Origin: Proteromonas lacertae
Lineage: Eukaryota; Sar; Bigyra; Opalinata; Proteromonadidae
Assembly: GCA_002245135.1 (NCBI GenBank)
Contig: NGBS01000590.1
Coordinates: 124,001 to 188,000, forward strand
Length of the DNA stretch: 64,000 bases
Direction of reading: 5' to 3'
Shown: positions 23,856 through 37,163 of the stretch, in pieces
How positions within the stretch are numbered: position 1 is the first letter of the stretch
Layout of the letters: every line of letters begins with the position of its first letter
Program-made: the position numbers and the translations under genes
The notes under the pieces: model-generated
What the model was told of the DNA's origin: nothing
The model's input: only the letters and a program-made list of their open reading frames with translations
Databases searched by the model: none

Positions 23856-26800
23856 GAGTATAGTTAATATTCATATTATTGATTTTCTAGGTCACAATTA
23901 TACAACAAATTACGAAGGAGATGAAAGAGATGAGAAAGATCAGGCTTTAAAAAGATATTTTCGAATTTTGAAGTATTCATTACCGGAATTACCATCGCTT
24001 GATTTGATTTTGCTATATTACAATTATTCAGCTATTGTTTCTACTAATCCTAGACACTTACCAACAGGAATAGGGTCAACTATAATGAATATATGTAAAT
24101 TTATGTTTTGTAAAATGAAATATGCCAAAAGATCAATATTAAATGATGTTACATTATATTTCGCTTCATCTTCCACAACAATAGTAAATATGAATATTTA
24201 GATTATTATATGTAGGTATTAGGTAGTCCTGGTTGTGGAACTACATCCTTACTAGACGCAATATGTGGTAGAAACAGCAATGGTATAGTAGAAGGAAAGT
24301 GTTTATATGGAAATAAGAATATAAGGAATTACAAATGGAATAGATTATCAATAATCTGTGAACAAAGAGATCATCATAATGCAACATTAACAGTAGAAGA
24401 AACGCTCTCATTTAGCAAGAAATTCGATTTAGGAAATATGTCATTCTATAAACAAACAGAAGCAAATATATTATATAAAGTAACTAAAATAATAATTCTA
24501 ATCAAAATATTGAATAGAAATCAATCAAATATTCCTCTGAAACAATAATGAAAATGATTGGATTATTAAACTGTAAAAACACATTAATTGGAGATAATAG
24601 CCAAAGAGGAATAAGTGGTGGAGAAAAGAGAAGAGTAAGTTTAGGTGAAGTATTACTTGGTCCACAAAGGATTCTAGTATTAGATAAGTTCAGTACTGGT
24701 TTAGATAGCGCAATAACAAATGATATATTGAGAATGTTGAAAGAATGGGCTAGTGTATATATTTATATATATATTTATTTATTTATATTGAAATCATAGA
24801 GAATGAATGGAATTGTAGTTTGTTCAATGTTACAACCAGATGCTGATATGTTGGAGCTATTTGATAATTTGATACTACTAGAAAAGGGTAATGTACTGTA
24901 TTCTGGACCATCAAAATATGCAAATGATTATTTTAATGAAATTGGTTATAAGATACCTCCTGATGAAGATATTGGTAGTTTCTTATGTAAAATGGGTAGT
25001 AGTTCATTTAGAAAATCATTATCACCCAGTGCTAAAGCACATACTGTTGAAGAAATGGCAAAATATTATAAACACTCACAATGTTTTCAAAATGAAAGTA
25101 ATAAAATATCAAAATCATTAAACACTTATCAAGATTTGAATGTTAATAATTATTGTAAAAAAGTATATAATACACAACATCCTATAGATTCATTTACAAT
25201 ATTTATAACATTATTACATCGTCAATTTCAGTTGATTATTAGAGATAAACCATATGTATTGGGAAGAATGATACAGAATCTATTGATTGGATGTATGTTG
25301 GGTTATTTATATTCAGATGTATAGTTATTTATATATCATTTGTTTATTATATAGTTACCAAAATATGATCCAATTCCTACATTCGCGATGTTATTTTTTT
25401 TCCATTTATTCATTGCATTTGGTAATTTTACACAAACTGGAACAATCCAAGCGCAAAAACAAGTTATGATTAAAGAAGTAAGAAAAAGTATTAAAAAAAT
25501 CAAATTAATAATATAATGTAATAGAATCTTATGGTAGTATTCCATATGTATTATCATCTGTAATTGTCTATTATCCATTTATATTGCTTGAAACGCTTTT
25601 ATTAGGAACTCCATTTTATTTCTTATCCAATTTAACACGTAGTGATTCATATTCACATTTTTGGATATTTATTGCATCAGGATTTCTCATGGGATTAGCT
25701 ACTCTCTCTTTAATTAGATTAATAGTGTTTATATTTGAAAATGAATATGTTTCAATTGGTGTAATACCATTAGTGATATTTGTAATGGCTAATTTGGCTG
25801 GCTTTACTATTAGTTATGAAAGAGTGCCTTGGATATTGAGATGGATGTATAATTCTAATTGTTTATTATTTTTTAATAGATATTATATTAATCCTTATAA
25901 TTATGGTTTAAGAATATTAACAACCAATGAATTCTTGTCATCTGATAGGAATATTATTGGAAGATTATATTTAGCAATAATGGATTTACCAACAAGTACA
26001 GATGATATGTATTTGTGGTTTATTGCATTGGTTGTTATGCATGTTATATGTATATGTATATTTATATTTATATAGATGTATTATTGAATATTGTTGTTAT
26101 TTCAATGAAATCTTATCACACACCCATTTCAGTATAAAACAGTCTTTTTTTTCCTTCTATTCTAATAATATTAAATAGTATGTAGTTGATGATGAAAATA
26201 TCAAATTACTCTCAGAGAATGAATTAAAAAGAAATATAGAAATGATTCATGAAAGTCGAAACTCTTTATTATGTGTTGAACAAATCACTCTTAGTTTTAG
26301 AAACCTTTCTTATTATGTAAAAATAAAGAATCCAATCACTCATAAACAACATGAAAAGATATTATTGAATCATATTTCAGGTTTTATTCGTCCAAATACA
26401 CTTACAGCGTTGATGGGTCCAAGTGGTGCTGGTAAAACAACATTATTAGATGTATTAGCCAACAGAAAAACAAGTGGAAAGATTACTGGAAAAATCTTAT
26501 TTGATGGACAAGAATTAGATAAGTCTTCACTAACGCATTACTTAGGATATGTTGAACAAGAAGATAGATTACCAGAAAAAGAGACTGTTTATGAAGCATT
26601 GAAATTTAGTGCGCAAACAAGATTACCTTGTGGTACAACAGATCTAGTAATAGAAAATGTAATAAAAGATACTTTAATGCTGTTGGAATTAGAATCATAT
26701 GCTGATTTAATGATTGGTACTTATGATGATGGTTTATCAATGGGAATAAGAAAATTAGTAATGACAGGAATAGAATTAGTAGCAAATCCACCAATTCTGT

Positions 26801-27158
26801 TTCTGGATGAACCAACTACTGGTTTAGATACAAACAGTGCATTTCTGGTAGTCCAAGGGTTAGAAAAGATAGCAGCAACAGGCAGAAGTGTGATTTGTAC
26901 AATCCATCAACCATCATATCAAATATTTAAGATGTTTACTGATATATTATTATTAGAAAGAGGTGGGAATATTGTCTATTTAGGTCCAAATGGAGATAAT
27001 TCCAATAAATTAATTGAATATTTCTCAAGAAATCCAAAAGTGAATAAATTAAAATCAAATGAAAATCCAGCTAGTTGGATGTTGGAAGAAATAGGTGGAG
27101 GAATAGAAAAAAGAAATAAATCATTCTCATTGTATTATAAGAATAGTATACTGATGAA

Positions 27159-27193
<35 letters not shown>

Positions 27194-28219
27194 TTGTTTA
27201 ATATTTTATATATTATAGTGATAATATGAATACTTTAAACAAAATAGAGAGTATGGAAAGTATTCATAAACTTCCAAAGTTGTCAAGATATATGAAATCA
27301 TACTTAGATCAATGTTGGTTGTGTATTAAAAGAATAAGTCGTTATTATTGGAGATCTCCATCGATGGTTTTGTCTCGTTTATTTATTAGTTTATTGATTG
27401 GTTTGTCAATGGGTTTGATGTATTTGAAAGTATTTCTCATATGTTTATTTATCCTAAAATAGCCTGATCATATAGATATTGGAAGTATTCAATCAATAAT
27501 GTCAAGTTTATTTATAAGTGGATTGTTTATTGCTATTTTCTCCTGTTCTTCTTCACTACCTGGTATGTTTAGTGAAAGATATGTAATTTATTCACATATT
27601 GATATGAATTATGTAAGATCTTCAGCTTATTTAATATCATATTCTTTGTTGGAAATACCATTGTGTTTATTATCAGCGTATTTTATATCATTTCTTATAT
27701 TTATTAAATAGAATATTAAGTACTTGTTGTATCTATCCATTATCAGGTTTCAAATATGAATATGATGAATTGTTCTATTATATTTTGTCATTTACATGTG
27801 TTGTATTATTTTCAACATATTTAGGTCAGTTTCTATCATTCATTACACCATCTTTACAAGTAGCTTTATTGGCAGGAATAGCTATTTTAGCATTAATGGC
27901 GGTATTATCTGGATATTCATTGCCTTATGATCATTTACATGCAATATTCAAATATTTATATTGGATTAATCCTGTTCAATACTATTTCACTGGTGTAGCT
28001 GGTTCTCAACTCTATTGTACAAAGAATGTAACAGAATGTTCATTAGTATTTGATATATCAACACTCAGATTCATATCAATAAATGATTATATTTATGATA
28101 TAAAAGGAATAGATTATTCAATTAGATGGTACAATATAATAGGAATTGTTTGTTGTTGTATATTTTGGAGATTTCCATTTCTTCTTTCTTTATCAAAAGT
28201 AAGATATCAAACTAAATAG
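23833..28219 (+). CDS. Full-size PDR-type ABCG transporter 2, intron-rich
   Basis: Paralogue of the transporter at 8094-12044, same order NBD1-TMD1-NBD2-TMD2, about 1,330 residues, but split by about ten introns of 30-60 nt. The first intron (24184-24215) sits exactly where the single intron of the paralogue lies, just before the P-loop. NBD1 has GSPGCGTTS (Thr for Lys) and LVLDKFSTGLDS (Lys for Glu) with a good signature ISGGEKRR. NBD2 has GPSGAGKTT and LFLDEPTTGLDT, with LSMGIRK instead of LSGGQ. The asymmetry is thus conserved between both paralogues. The intron near 27159-27221 contains a long TA repeat. Splicing near 27679-27712 (phase 2) restores the last transmembrane part. Substrate unknown; a plasma-membrane exporter is expected. 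Confidence 0.9.
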
Positions 28220-28283
28220 AATATTTATTCATATATTTTATGATTTGTTTGTGTTTTATAGAAAAATGATAATACAATTATTA

Positions 28284-29770
28284 TTATATTAATTTCTTTT
28301 GAATAAATCTGAATAATGATTCATTCATTCTCTTGTTATTTTGTTTCTTATCTCCATATTCAAGAATCCAGTTATACAATTTATTCACTGTTAATTTTGA
28401 AATATCATATTTCATAAACTCATCTAATGATGGTTCAATTTTAGGATCATGGAATGGATAATATTCCATTTTGATTCTGTTATTATTAGCTGCACTACAA
28501 GCCATCCATTGAATCAAACATTTTAATTCATGATTTCCATGATAAACTCCACATCCCCAATTACCTGTACTTAATACATTCTTATTTGATAATTTTTCAT
28601 CTATTAAGAAACCTATATAAGCTTTATTCAGTTCTCTATCAACACATTTTTTACTAAATTCATATAATCTTTTATCAATTATTAAATAACCATTATATGT
28701 AAAATGTAAAGCATCAAAGATAGTATACTAGAATAAAATAATAATTATAAACATATATACATCATTCTGTAGTATTCCATCTACAACAGGTGCTTCATCT
28801 TTAATAATACCATTCAATACAGCTTTTTCTGCATAACCATCATATTTATTAAACTCTTCAAATCCTTGAATATAAACAGCTTCATTATCTTTCATTATTT
28901 CACATAATAACACTGCCAATAATGTTTCAGGTGATCTCATCTCTAATATCTCTTCCTGAACAAATCCAAAAGATAATACTCCACCTCCTACTCTTCTATT
29001 AGCAAATATAGAATGAATTGTTTCATTTCTGTCAGTCAAACTTCCATCTTTATTTATACAAAAATCACAAAGTTTCAAATCAATTTTAGACCAATCTATT
29101 GGACTTGGTAATACTTTACGTATTATTCTGATGTATTTAGCTTCTTTATTATGAAGTTCATCATTCTGCATACACTTAAAATATTGAAACATTCCAGCTA
29201 TTTTGTGAGGTATTATATTCTTTCTTTTTACATAATTCTTACCAAAGAAATAGAATTTGAATGATGAAAAATTTTCTGGACATGAAGTAAAAGTACCAAG
29301 CAGCAAATGAGAGAGTAAACATTCAACTAACTCACGATTAATCTCAATTTCACAATTCTATAATATTAATAAATAATTACATAAAATACACATTGTGATT
29401 CTAAGTAAGGAATTGGTTCTCCTATATAATCTACTAGTTTCTTTGATGCTTCAAGAATATGCTATAACCATAATAATATCATAAGGTTATAACATACATT
29501 AAATACTCCATCGTCTTTTAGATATTCATTACATTTTAAAATACCTGTTTCATCTTCTTTAAATATTAACTGAATGGCTTCAGCTATTTGTGGTTGTTTC
29601 ATTTCCACAAACATATTACTTATTCTAGAAGGTGTATATGGTGGTGTTGGTAGCTGAGTAAGGAAATGTTCCCATTTCTTCTCTACAATAGAATATTTAC
29701 CATCTTTTAAAAAAACAAATGGTAATTTAACATAGTTTTTTGGGCTGGTTTTGGAAATGTACTTAAACAT
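28284..29770 (-). CDS. PARG: Poly(ADP-ribose) glycohydrolase
   Basis: PARG removes poly(ADP-ribose) chains from proteins by cleaving ribose-ribose bonds. Four exons (first intron 29462-29497, second about 29357-29388, third about 28728-28760) give about 461 residues, the size of a minimal PARG catalytic core. The macro-domain-type catalytic signature is intact: FANRRVGGGVLSFGFVQEEI with the GGG loop and the two Glu of QEE, followed by EMRSPETLLAVLL. After the third intron the second family block is clear: DRELNKAYIGF, TGNWGCGVYHG and LKCLIQWMACSAANN. An N-terminal helical accessory domain is present. No targeting signal is obvious; nuclear function is expected from the family. A PARP partner is not in this window. 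Confidence 0.92.
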
Positions 29771-29929
29771 GATGATTTAATGAAAGAATTATTTTTTTCT
29801 GTTTTAACAAAAATGTTAACAAATCAGATAATTTATTGTTCTTAGTGCATTATTATATTACGAGAAACAAATAAAGAGAATAATATTTGAAAATAGAAGA
29901 AAAATAACAATAAACTGATTTAATTCAAC

Positions 29930-31688
29930 TCATTAGTATAAATTATAGGAACTGCATCATCAGGAGGAGGTGAACTAACTACAGCTGGAAGTGGAGCTAC
30001 TGGTGGTGGTTGTATCCTATTCATAAAATAAACAAATAATAAATATACATTTGATTATTATTAATATCAATAGTAGGAGGTGGTGGAACATATTTTACTT
30101 CTTTCACATTATGATACTTTTCTCTCAATTCATCATTATTAATACTTGATATAAATCCATCAGCTTGAATTATTCTTTTTACTCCACTTTTCTTTGTTTT
30201 AGTTAAATCTACTGTAGGTAGTGTTACTGCAGGTGTTATTCCTAAAGGAGGTGCATTGAATACTTGTGCTGCTGTTAATGTAGATTGTTGTTGTTGTTGT
30301 GATGATGATGATGTTATATCGTATATTGGCATATTGATTGGAGTTGGATAAAGATTCTGTTGTTGTTGTTGTTGATGATGATATGATGGTATAGATGGAG
30401 GAATAATACCATTATTATTATTATTATTATTACTATTGCTATTAGGATTACACACTAATACTGGTTCTTTAAGATGTGATTTTAATGATGGAGAAGATGA
30501 TATTCCTTTATTGAGTGAATGAGGAGGTGATGATGATGGTAATGATGGTTGTTGTTGTTGTTGTTGTTGTTCCTGTGGTGGTGGTATTGATAATGGGGTT
30601 TGATTGTTTAAAAATGATGGTGAAAATGTTTGATTACTGTTTGATATTGTATTTGGATATGTATTGGATTGTACTACTTGTGGTGGTATTTCTGATGAAT
30701 AATAATAGTTATTATTATTGTTATTATTAGATGATGAGGAAGACAGTGTATTAGGTGTATTGCTTGTATTTGTATTAGTAATTGGTTTGTTTAATTGTGA
30801 AACTAATATCTTTGGTGGTTGAGGAATTTGTTTCTTAGTAAATTGTGGTTTCAACTGATTATTCACTATGGGAGCACTTAATTGTGATCTTAATTGAGGA
30901 ATACTACTTCCTGTATTAGGAGATACTTCAGATTGTTGTTGTTGTTGAACAAGTGGAGGTGGCTGTTGTTGCTGTTGAATATATGGTGGTGGAGGTTGCT
31001 GTTGTTGTTGATATTGTTGTTGATTTGAATCTTCATTCTGTATTGGTGGTGCTACATACATATTTGTTACTACATAGGGCGATTTTATATTTTGTGTATA
31101 TACTGGTGTTATTGGTGGAGGACCTACTGGCTGTGGTTGTGATTGTTGTTGATTATTTGAATTTGGAGAATTATCAGTGGTGTTGTTATGTTTAAACATG
31201 TTACTTAGTAAGAACTGACGTAATGCGATATCTGTACAGAAATCATAGGGTGTTTTCCCTTGATTATTGACTAATGAAGCATCTGCTCCGTTTTCTATTG
31301 ATTACAGGATGTTAATATATTTATACGTATTAAATATTCCACCATAGCTTTTTTATTTTGATTTGCTGCATAATGCAGAGCTGTATTTCCATTATTTCCT
31401 CTACAATGTATATCCATACCCAGCCTTAACAAAACTTCGACTATATTTATTCTGCCATGATAAGCAGCTGTATGCAGTAAATTATTGCCGTACATTTGAA
31501 AATTTGTAACATCAAAACCTCTACTTCGTATTGAAGTGAATAATGCCATATCTCCATTCACAACTGCATCCTAAATCAATATAAACAACTATTCAATATA
31601 ACTGTTATACTTGTATAAGCTCTTCATCGGTTTTTTGCTTTGGAGCAAGAATATTGCCAATGGAATTATCATAAACCCACTTAAACAT
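29930..31688 (-). CDS. Ankyrin-repeat protein with long Q/P/N-rich tail
   Basis: About 551 residues from four exons. The short first exon starts MFKWVYDNSIGNILAPKQK; introns lie near 31573-31612, 31286-31317 and 30017-30048. Residues about 30-130 carry ankyrin repeats (GNNLLHTAAYHGRINIVEVL, NGNTALHYAANQNKKAMVEYL, NGADASLVNNQGKTPYDF). The remaining 420 residues are low-complexity, dominated by runs of Gln, Pro, Asn and Ser encoded by CAA/AAT repeats. Such tails often drive condensate formation or flexible scaffolding; that is inference. No enzymatic domain is visible. A conserved-looking block near the end (KKSGVKRIIQADGFISSIN) interrupts the low complexity and may be a peptide-binding motif. 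The gene is divergent from DIM1 with only about 94 bp between starts. Confidence 0.8.
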
Positions 31689-31782
31689 ATTGAAACTATT
31701 CTGATGCTGGGAATGAAAATCAGAATGAAAATTGAGATTAATACATATGTATTATCTTAATACACTGTATTACATTATAAAC

Positions 31783-32816
<1,034 letters not shown>

Positions 32817-32928
32817 GTTTTATTTAATTTGTTTGTAATAATTTTTTCTTTTTACAGAGATAAATAAAATTTTACATTTCTATTTTGATCAAACATTCAT
32901 CAAACAATTCTGTTTTTATTTTGAAAAA

Positions 32929-35900
32929 ATGCCAAGATGCAGTTCATGCCAGATTGATCTTCCTCCTTATGAGTTTGATGATAGTGAATTAGCAAAAACA
33001 AATGATAGAATATGTAAAGTCTGTTATAAGCAACAAAGACATTATCCAAGAAATCCAATTCCTGAAGCATGGAACCAGTATAAAAAATCACCAAATCTAA
33101 GACAATCACCAACTACAAGAAAATATCCTCCATATCCATCTCCAGATTCCATTAATCCTTCTCGAGATTATTATCAACCACATCCACCATCTGAATTACC
33201 TTCTCCACCTTCAAACTATCCACCACCACCAGATGCTTCTCCATTACCACAATCAATAAAAAGAGGTTACGACAGAGAACCATATATACCACCTCCTCAA
33301 GAATATGCTCCACCTCCAAAATATTCACCAGCACCTCCTCCAAATGAATCTTATGATAGATATTACGAAAGATATAGAGATCATGATAGAATAGAAAATT
33401 CATCTCCATATTATGATGTTAAATACGCTAAAGAAATGATTCCACCATTATATTACGATATACCTCCACAACCAGCATATCCACTACCAAAACGTCATCA
33501 CCGCCATCACCATCATCATCATCGACATGCCAATGATGATTATCCACCAGGTATTCCACCTCCAGTACCTCTACCTGGTTATGATTATCGATATGATCAA
33601 AGATCAGCATATCCAGAAGATATGTACATGAGAGTAGAAGATCCATCTCATAGATATCCTCCAGATAATGGATATGCACCACCTCCGCCTCCTTCACCAC
33701 CACCTCCTCCACCTCCATCTCATTCATTACCTCCACCACCTTCATCACCTCCTCGACATCATCACCATTCATCATCACCATCATCTAAATATTATCCAAT
33801 GGATAAATCATATCATTCATCTCAATCATCAAGATATCCATCAGGAAGATATGAGCAATCACCATTACCATTATATTCATCATCTAATTATCCACCACCG
33901 TCAGTACCAATGTCTAGATATGGTGATAGCAGTAATAAATATGTAGATAGTAGACATCGAGATAAAAAATCCAGGTCTAGATCCAGATCAACATCTAAAA
34001 GACATAATAATAAAAATAGTCGTTATAATAGTAGTAAAGATAAGAGGAAACATTCTCGTTCTAAATCTTCCTCATCATCGTCTAGTCATTCCAGACGTTC
34101 ATCATCTACTTCATCCTCCTCATCTTCTCGATCTTCCTATTCTTCTAAATCTTCTTCTTCTCGTTCTTCTTCTACATCAACTCATTCTTCAAGTAGAAAT
34201 AGTAGAAAGAATATTAGGAATAGAAAAGGATATGAAAATACTAAACCAAGAGTGAAGAATAAGTTTTATTTTTTAGAAATCTATAAACATAGTATATAAT
34301 AATAATAATAATAATAATAAATACATAAATATATAGAAAATGATGATCCAGAAAGACCTGATTCATTTTCATTAGGAAAATTATTTAAAGTTGAATGTAA
34401 TCAATTTATTGTATATATATTTATTATTATTAATTATTAGTTGGATGTTAGTCATATCATTCCATCAGTTCAACACTATGTAATCAATGTAGAATGTCAG
34501 AAAACAAAGGCAAGAAGAGTATCTGAGAAGTTAAGATATAGTATTTATGACAACATTGTAGAATATATTCGTACATTATATAAAGGGAAAGATGAACCAC
34601 CTGATTTAATATTTGATGGTGTTAGGAATGTTTATACAAAAAAATTATTGCCACTACCAGAAAATATATATGAAACTGATGTATAAATATATTAATTATT
34701 ATACTTCTTTAGATGAAAGTTGATATTGACAAATTGACTAGATTATTCCATGTAAAAATGACTTTATATGCTAAAGATATAGATATGACTGTATTAAAGA
34801 ACAATCCAAAACAAACTGGTGAATTTCCAATCTTTCAATATTCAATACTTGATTCAATATTCTTACATTATAATAGTAAAATGTATATGAGAATTGGAGC
34901 TAAATATTTTGATCCAAGTGATCGATTAAAATTAATTAATAATACTGAAGTTTATAGAGGATTTTCACAAGTAACGCATTTAATTCAAAATGGGAATTCG
35001 GTGAATATAGATAATACTTCGGGTATATTTATTGAAAATATACCCGTTTCAAAATTTATTGAAAGAGTATTGAATGGATATGGTAGAACATTTGATTTGA
35101 AAAGATATGAAGATAAAGAAGGCAATTGTTGTTTAGATTTGAAACAAATTAGACAGCTTAAAGGAGAATTATTATCTTATAAAGTAATCTGTCAAACATC
35201 AAGGATTTAATCGTGAATATAAAATCAATGACATATCTCAATATTCTGCTTGTGAAACGAAGTTTAAAGATAATAAAGGTAATAGCATATATATAATAGA
35301 TTATTTCTTATCTCAATATAATATCAAATTGAAGTATCCTTCACTTCCTTGTTTGATTGTAGGAAATAATAAAGTAGCAATGCCAATGGAATTATGTTTG
35401 ATTAAAGATAGACAAAAGAGGAGAAAGAAAATTTCTGATGCTTTACAAGTTGAAATGGTTCAGAAGACTTCAATTAAACCAAGTGAAAGAAGGAAAGTAA
35501 TAATGAATATATTAAAAGCAAATGAAAAAATGTATTCGAATATTGAAAAGGAGACTGGAATTCATTTAATAAACAAATTTACTGAATGTAATGCGAGAAA
35601 GTTGGATGAACCATTTATTAGATATGCAAATAAAGATTTAGAACCGAATAATGGAGGATGGAATCAAAAAGGAATTGAATTATTAAAACCAGTAAAAATT
35701 GTATAATTATTTATTATTTTCATTTTTAATTTATAGAGAAATTGGGCTGTAATTAATTATGATTATCAATTTGATTGTAAATATTATTTAGATTCATTTA
35801 TTAATGCTGGATTGGATATGGGAATTGATATAACATCTGATTTACCAAAAATATATAAATGTGATATAAGATATATTGATAGTGTTAAAGATAAATTTAA

Positions 35901-36154
35901 AGAGATATTAAGTAATGATCATCATTGTCAACTTGTTGTTGTGTATATTCCTACTAGACAGACGGATGTATATGGATATATAAAAAAAGCAAGTGACTAT
36001 TATTCATCTATACCATCTCAAGTAATGGTGACGAAGAATTTGATAAAAGGTGGAGTGATTTATTTGTCTAATGTTTGGTTGAAGATTAATGCGAAATTAG
36101 GAGGAATAAATTTCACTTCTATTCCACCAGAAGTTAAATTTAAAAATCCATTAG

Positions 36155-36186
<32 letters not shown>

Positions 36187-36979
36187 TAAATTAATATAGA
36201 AGGAAACAGCAACTTGTTTAATGGGAGGAAGTATTTTATATCCTTCACTTGGAGTAAACTGTAAATCAATCGCTTCTGTTGTATGTTCAACAGATTTAGA
36301 AGGTTTAAGAGTAGCTAGTGAATGGAGATGTCAAGATTATAAGTCTGATATTATTCAAGATCTCGATGTGATGTGTTTAAAAATGTTGAAGAATTTTATA
36401 GAGAAAACTGGAGTTATTCCAAAGAGAGTTATCTTTTATAGAAATATTACAAGTGTTTGCCAAAAGCCATTAATCCATGAGGAAGAAATACCAATGGTTT
36501 TACAAGCTATCGATAAAGTATTTAAAAAAGAAAAAGTGAAATTAACTTTCTTATTGGTTTGTAAAAGACATCATGTTAGATTCTTTTGTGATGATAATAA
36601 ATTTACTGATTATAAAGGAAATATAAAAAGTGGAGCTGTGATAGATAATAGTGTATGTAGTAATAGTGGATATGATTGGTATTGTTATTCTCATAGCGGT
36701 TTACAAGGAACGAGTAAACCAACGTTATATGATGTTTTATACGATGAAGTGAAGTGGGATCCAAACGATTTATATTTAACAACCTATTGGCAATGTTTTA
36801 CATTTATTCGAAGTACGAAAGCAGTATCAATTCCTCCAATGGCTTATTATGCCTATTTGACTTCTTTTAGAGCAAGATATTTAACGAAGAGAAATGATGT
36901 GAATGATAATATGGGATATGATACTGATGAAAGAGTAATACTTAATCCTAGAATGTACAACGTAATGTATTACATTTAA
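32929..36979 (+). CDS. Argonaute A, degenerate active site and frame break
   Basis: First of two tandem Argonautes. Residues 1-35 form a CxxC...CxxC finger (MPRCSSCQIDLPPYEFDD, later CKVC), followed by a 420-residue Pro/His/Ser-rich region ending in an RS-like tract. The N, PAZ, MID and PIWI domains follow after introns 34292-34336, 34411-34440, 34681-34712, 35701-35736 and 36154-36199. In PAZ the frame breaks near 35190: one extra C (TGT-C-AAACAT) compared with the neighbour, so translation hits TAA near 35207. In PIWI the first catalytic Asp is Ser (GGSILYPS, Ser codon 36230-36232) and the second is Asn (FYRNITS, 36443-36445). The Asp of YDVLYDE remains. The protein, if made, cannot slice; it may be a pseudogene or a guide-binding regulator. 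PIWI shares near-identical DNA patches with the next gene. Confidence 0.85.
36154..36199 (+). repeat. TA-repeat intron in Argonaute A
   Basis: A 46-nt intron made mostly of a (TA)n run, ending AATATAG. Similar TA runs fill introns near 27159-27195 (ABCG 2), 37738-37757 (Argonaute B) and 63460-63479 (EF-hand gene). They are likely length-variable microsatellites inside introns. Confidence 0.75.
36278..36336 (+). repeat. Gene-conversion patch 1 (copy in Argonaute A)
   Basis: 59 bp matching 39600-39658 with a single mismatch, including all other synonymous positions, although flanking coding sequence of the two Argonautes differs clearly. Encodes VVCSTDLEGLRVASEWRCQ. Confidence 0.7.
36701..36852 (+). 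repeat. Gene-conversion patch 2 (copy in Argonaute A)
   Basis: 152 bp identical base for base with 40029-40180. Encodes LQGTSKPTLYDVLYDEVKWD through PPMAYYA of the PIWI domain. Identity ends abruptly on both sides. Confidence 0.85.
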
Positions 36980-37126
36980 CAAATGAAATTGAATTTTCAA
37001 GTAAATAATAACATATTTCAGTTTTTAGAAATTTGTATTTGATCATGTAATTTTCAGTGTAATTGACTTTCTCGAACATTATATTTGTGACATTCTCTAC
37101 AGATAATGTCTTTTGACATTTTGTGT

Positions 37127-37139
37127 AAAAAGCTTGACA
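37127..37139 (+). promoter_or_regulatory. AAAAAGCTTGACA element upstream of Argonaute B
   Basis: Lies 25 bp upstream of the ATG at 37164. It contains the reverse complement of the TCAAGCTTT core and is the same 13-mer, on the coding strand, as the one upstream of the giant AAA/VWA gene. Confidence 0.45.
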
Positions 37140-37163
37140 GTAGTTTGAATATTTGTTTTATAA

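Noticed and set aside
30515-31195. Open frames with runs of Val and Met opposite the poly-Q gene
   Set aside because: Translation of the complement of CAA/CCA repeats; no independent gene features.
33152-33784. Long open frames antisense to Argonaute A N-terminus
   Set aside because: They mirror the Pro/His/Ser-rich repeats of the sense protein (giving Val/Met/Glu-rich strings) and have no start context or homology.
34300-34320. TAA/ATT triplet repeats considered as a regulatory or CRISPR-like array
   Set aside because: Simple microsatellite inside an intron; no spacers. No CRISPR arrays, insertion sequences or tRNA genes were seen in the window.
35180-35200. GTAATC...CATCAAG as a 20-nt intron repairing Argonaute A
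   Set aside because: Removing it destroys the conserved VICKHQGF-like PAZ segment and leaves the downstream frame wrong.
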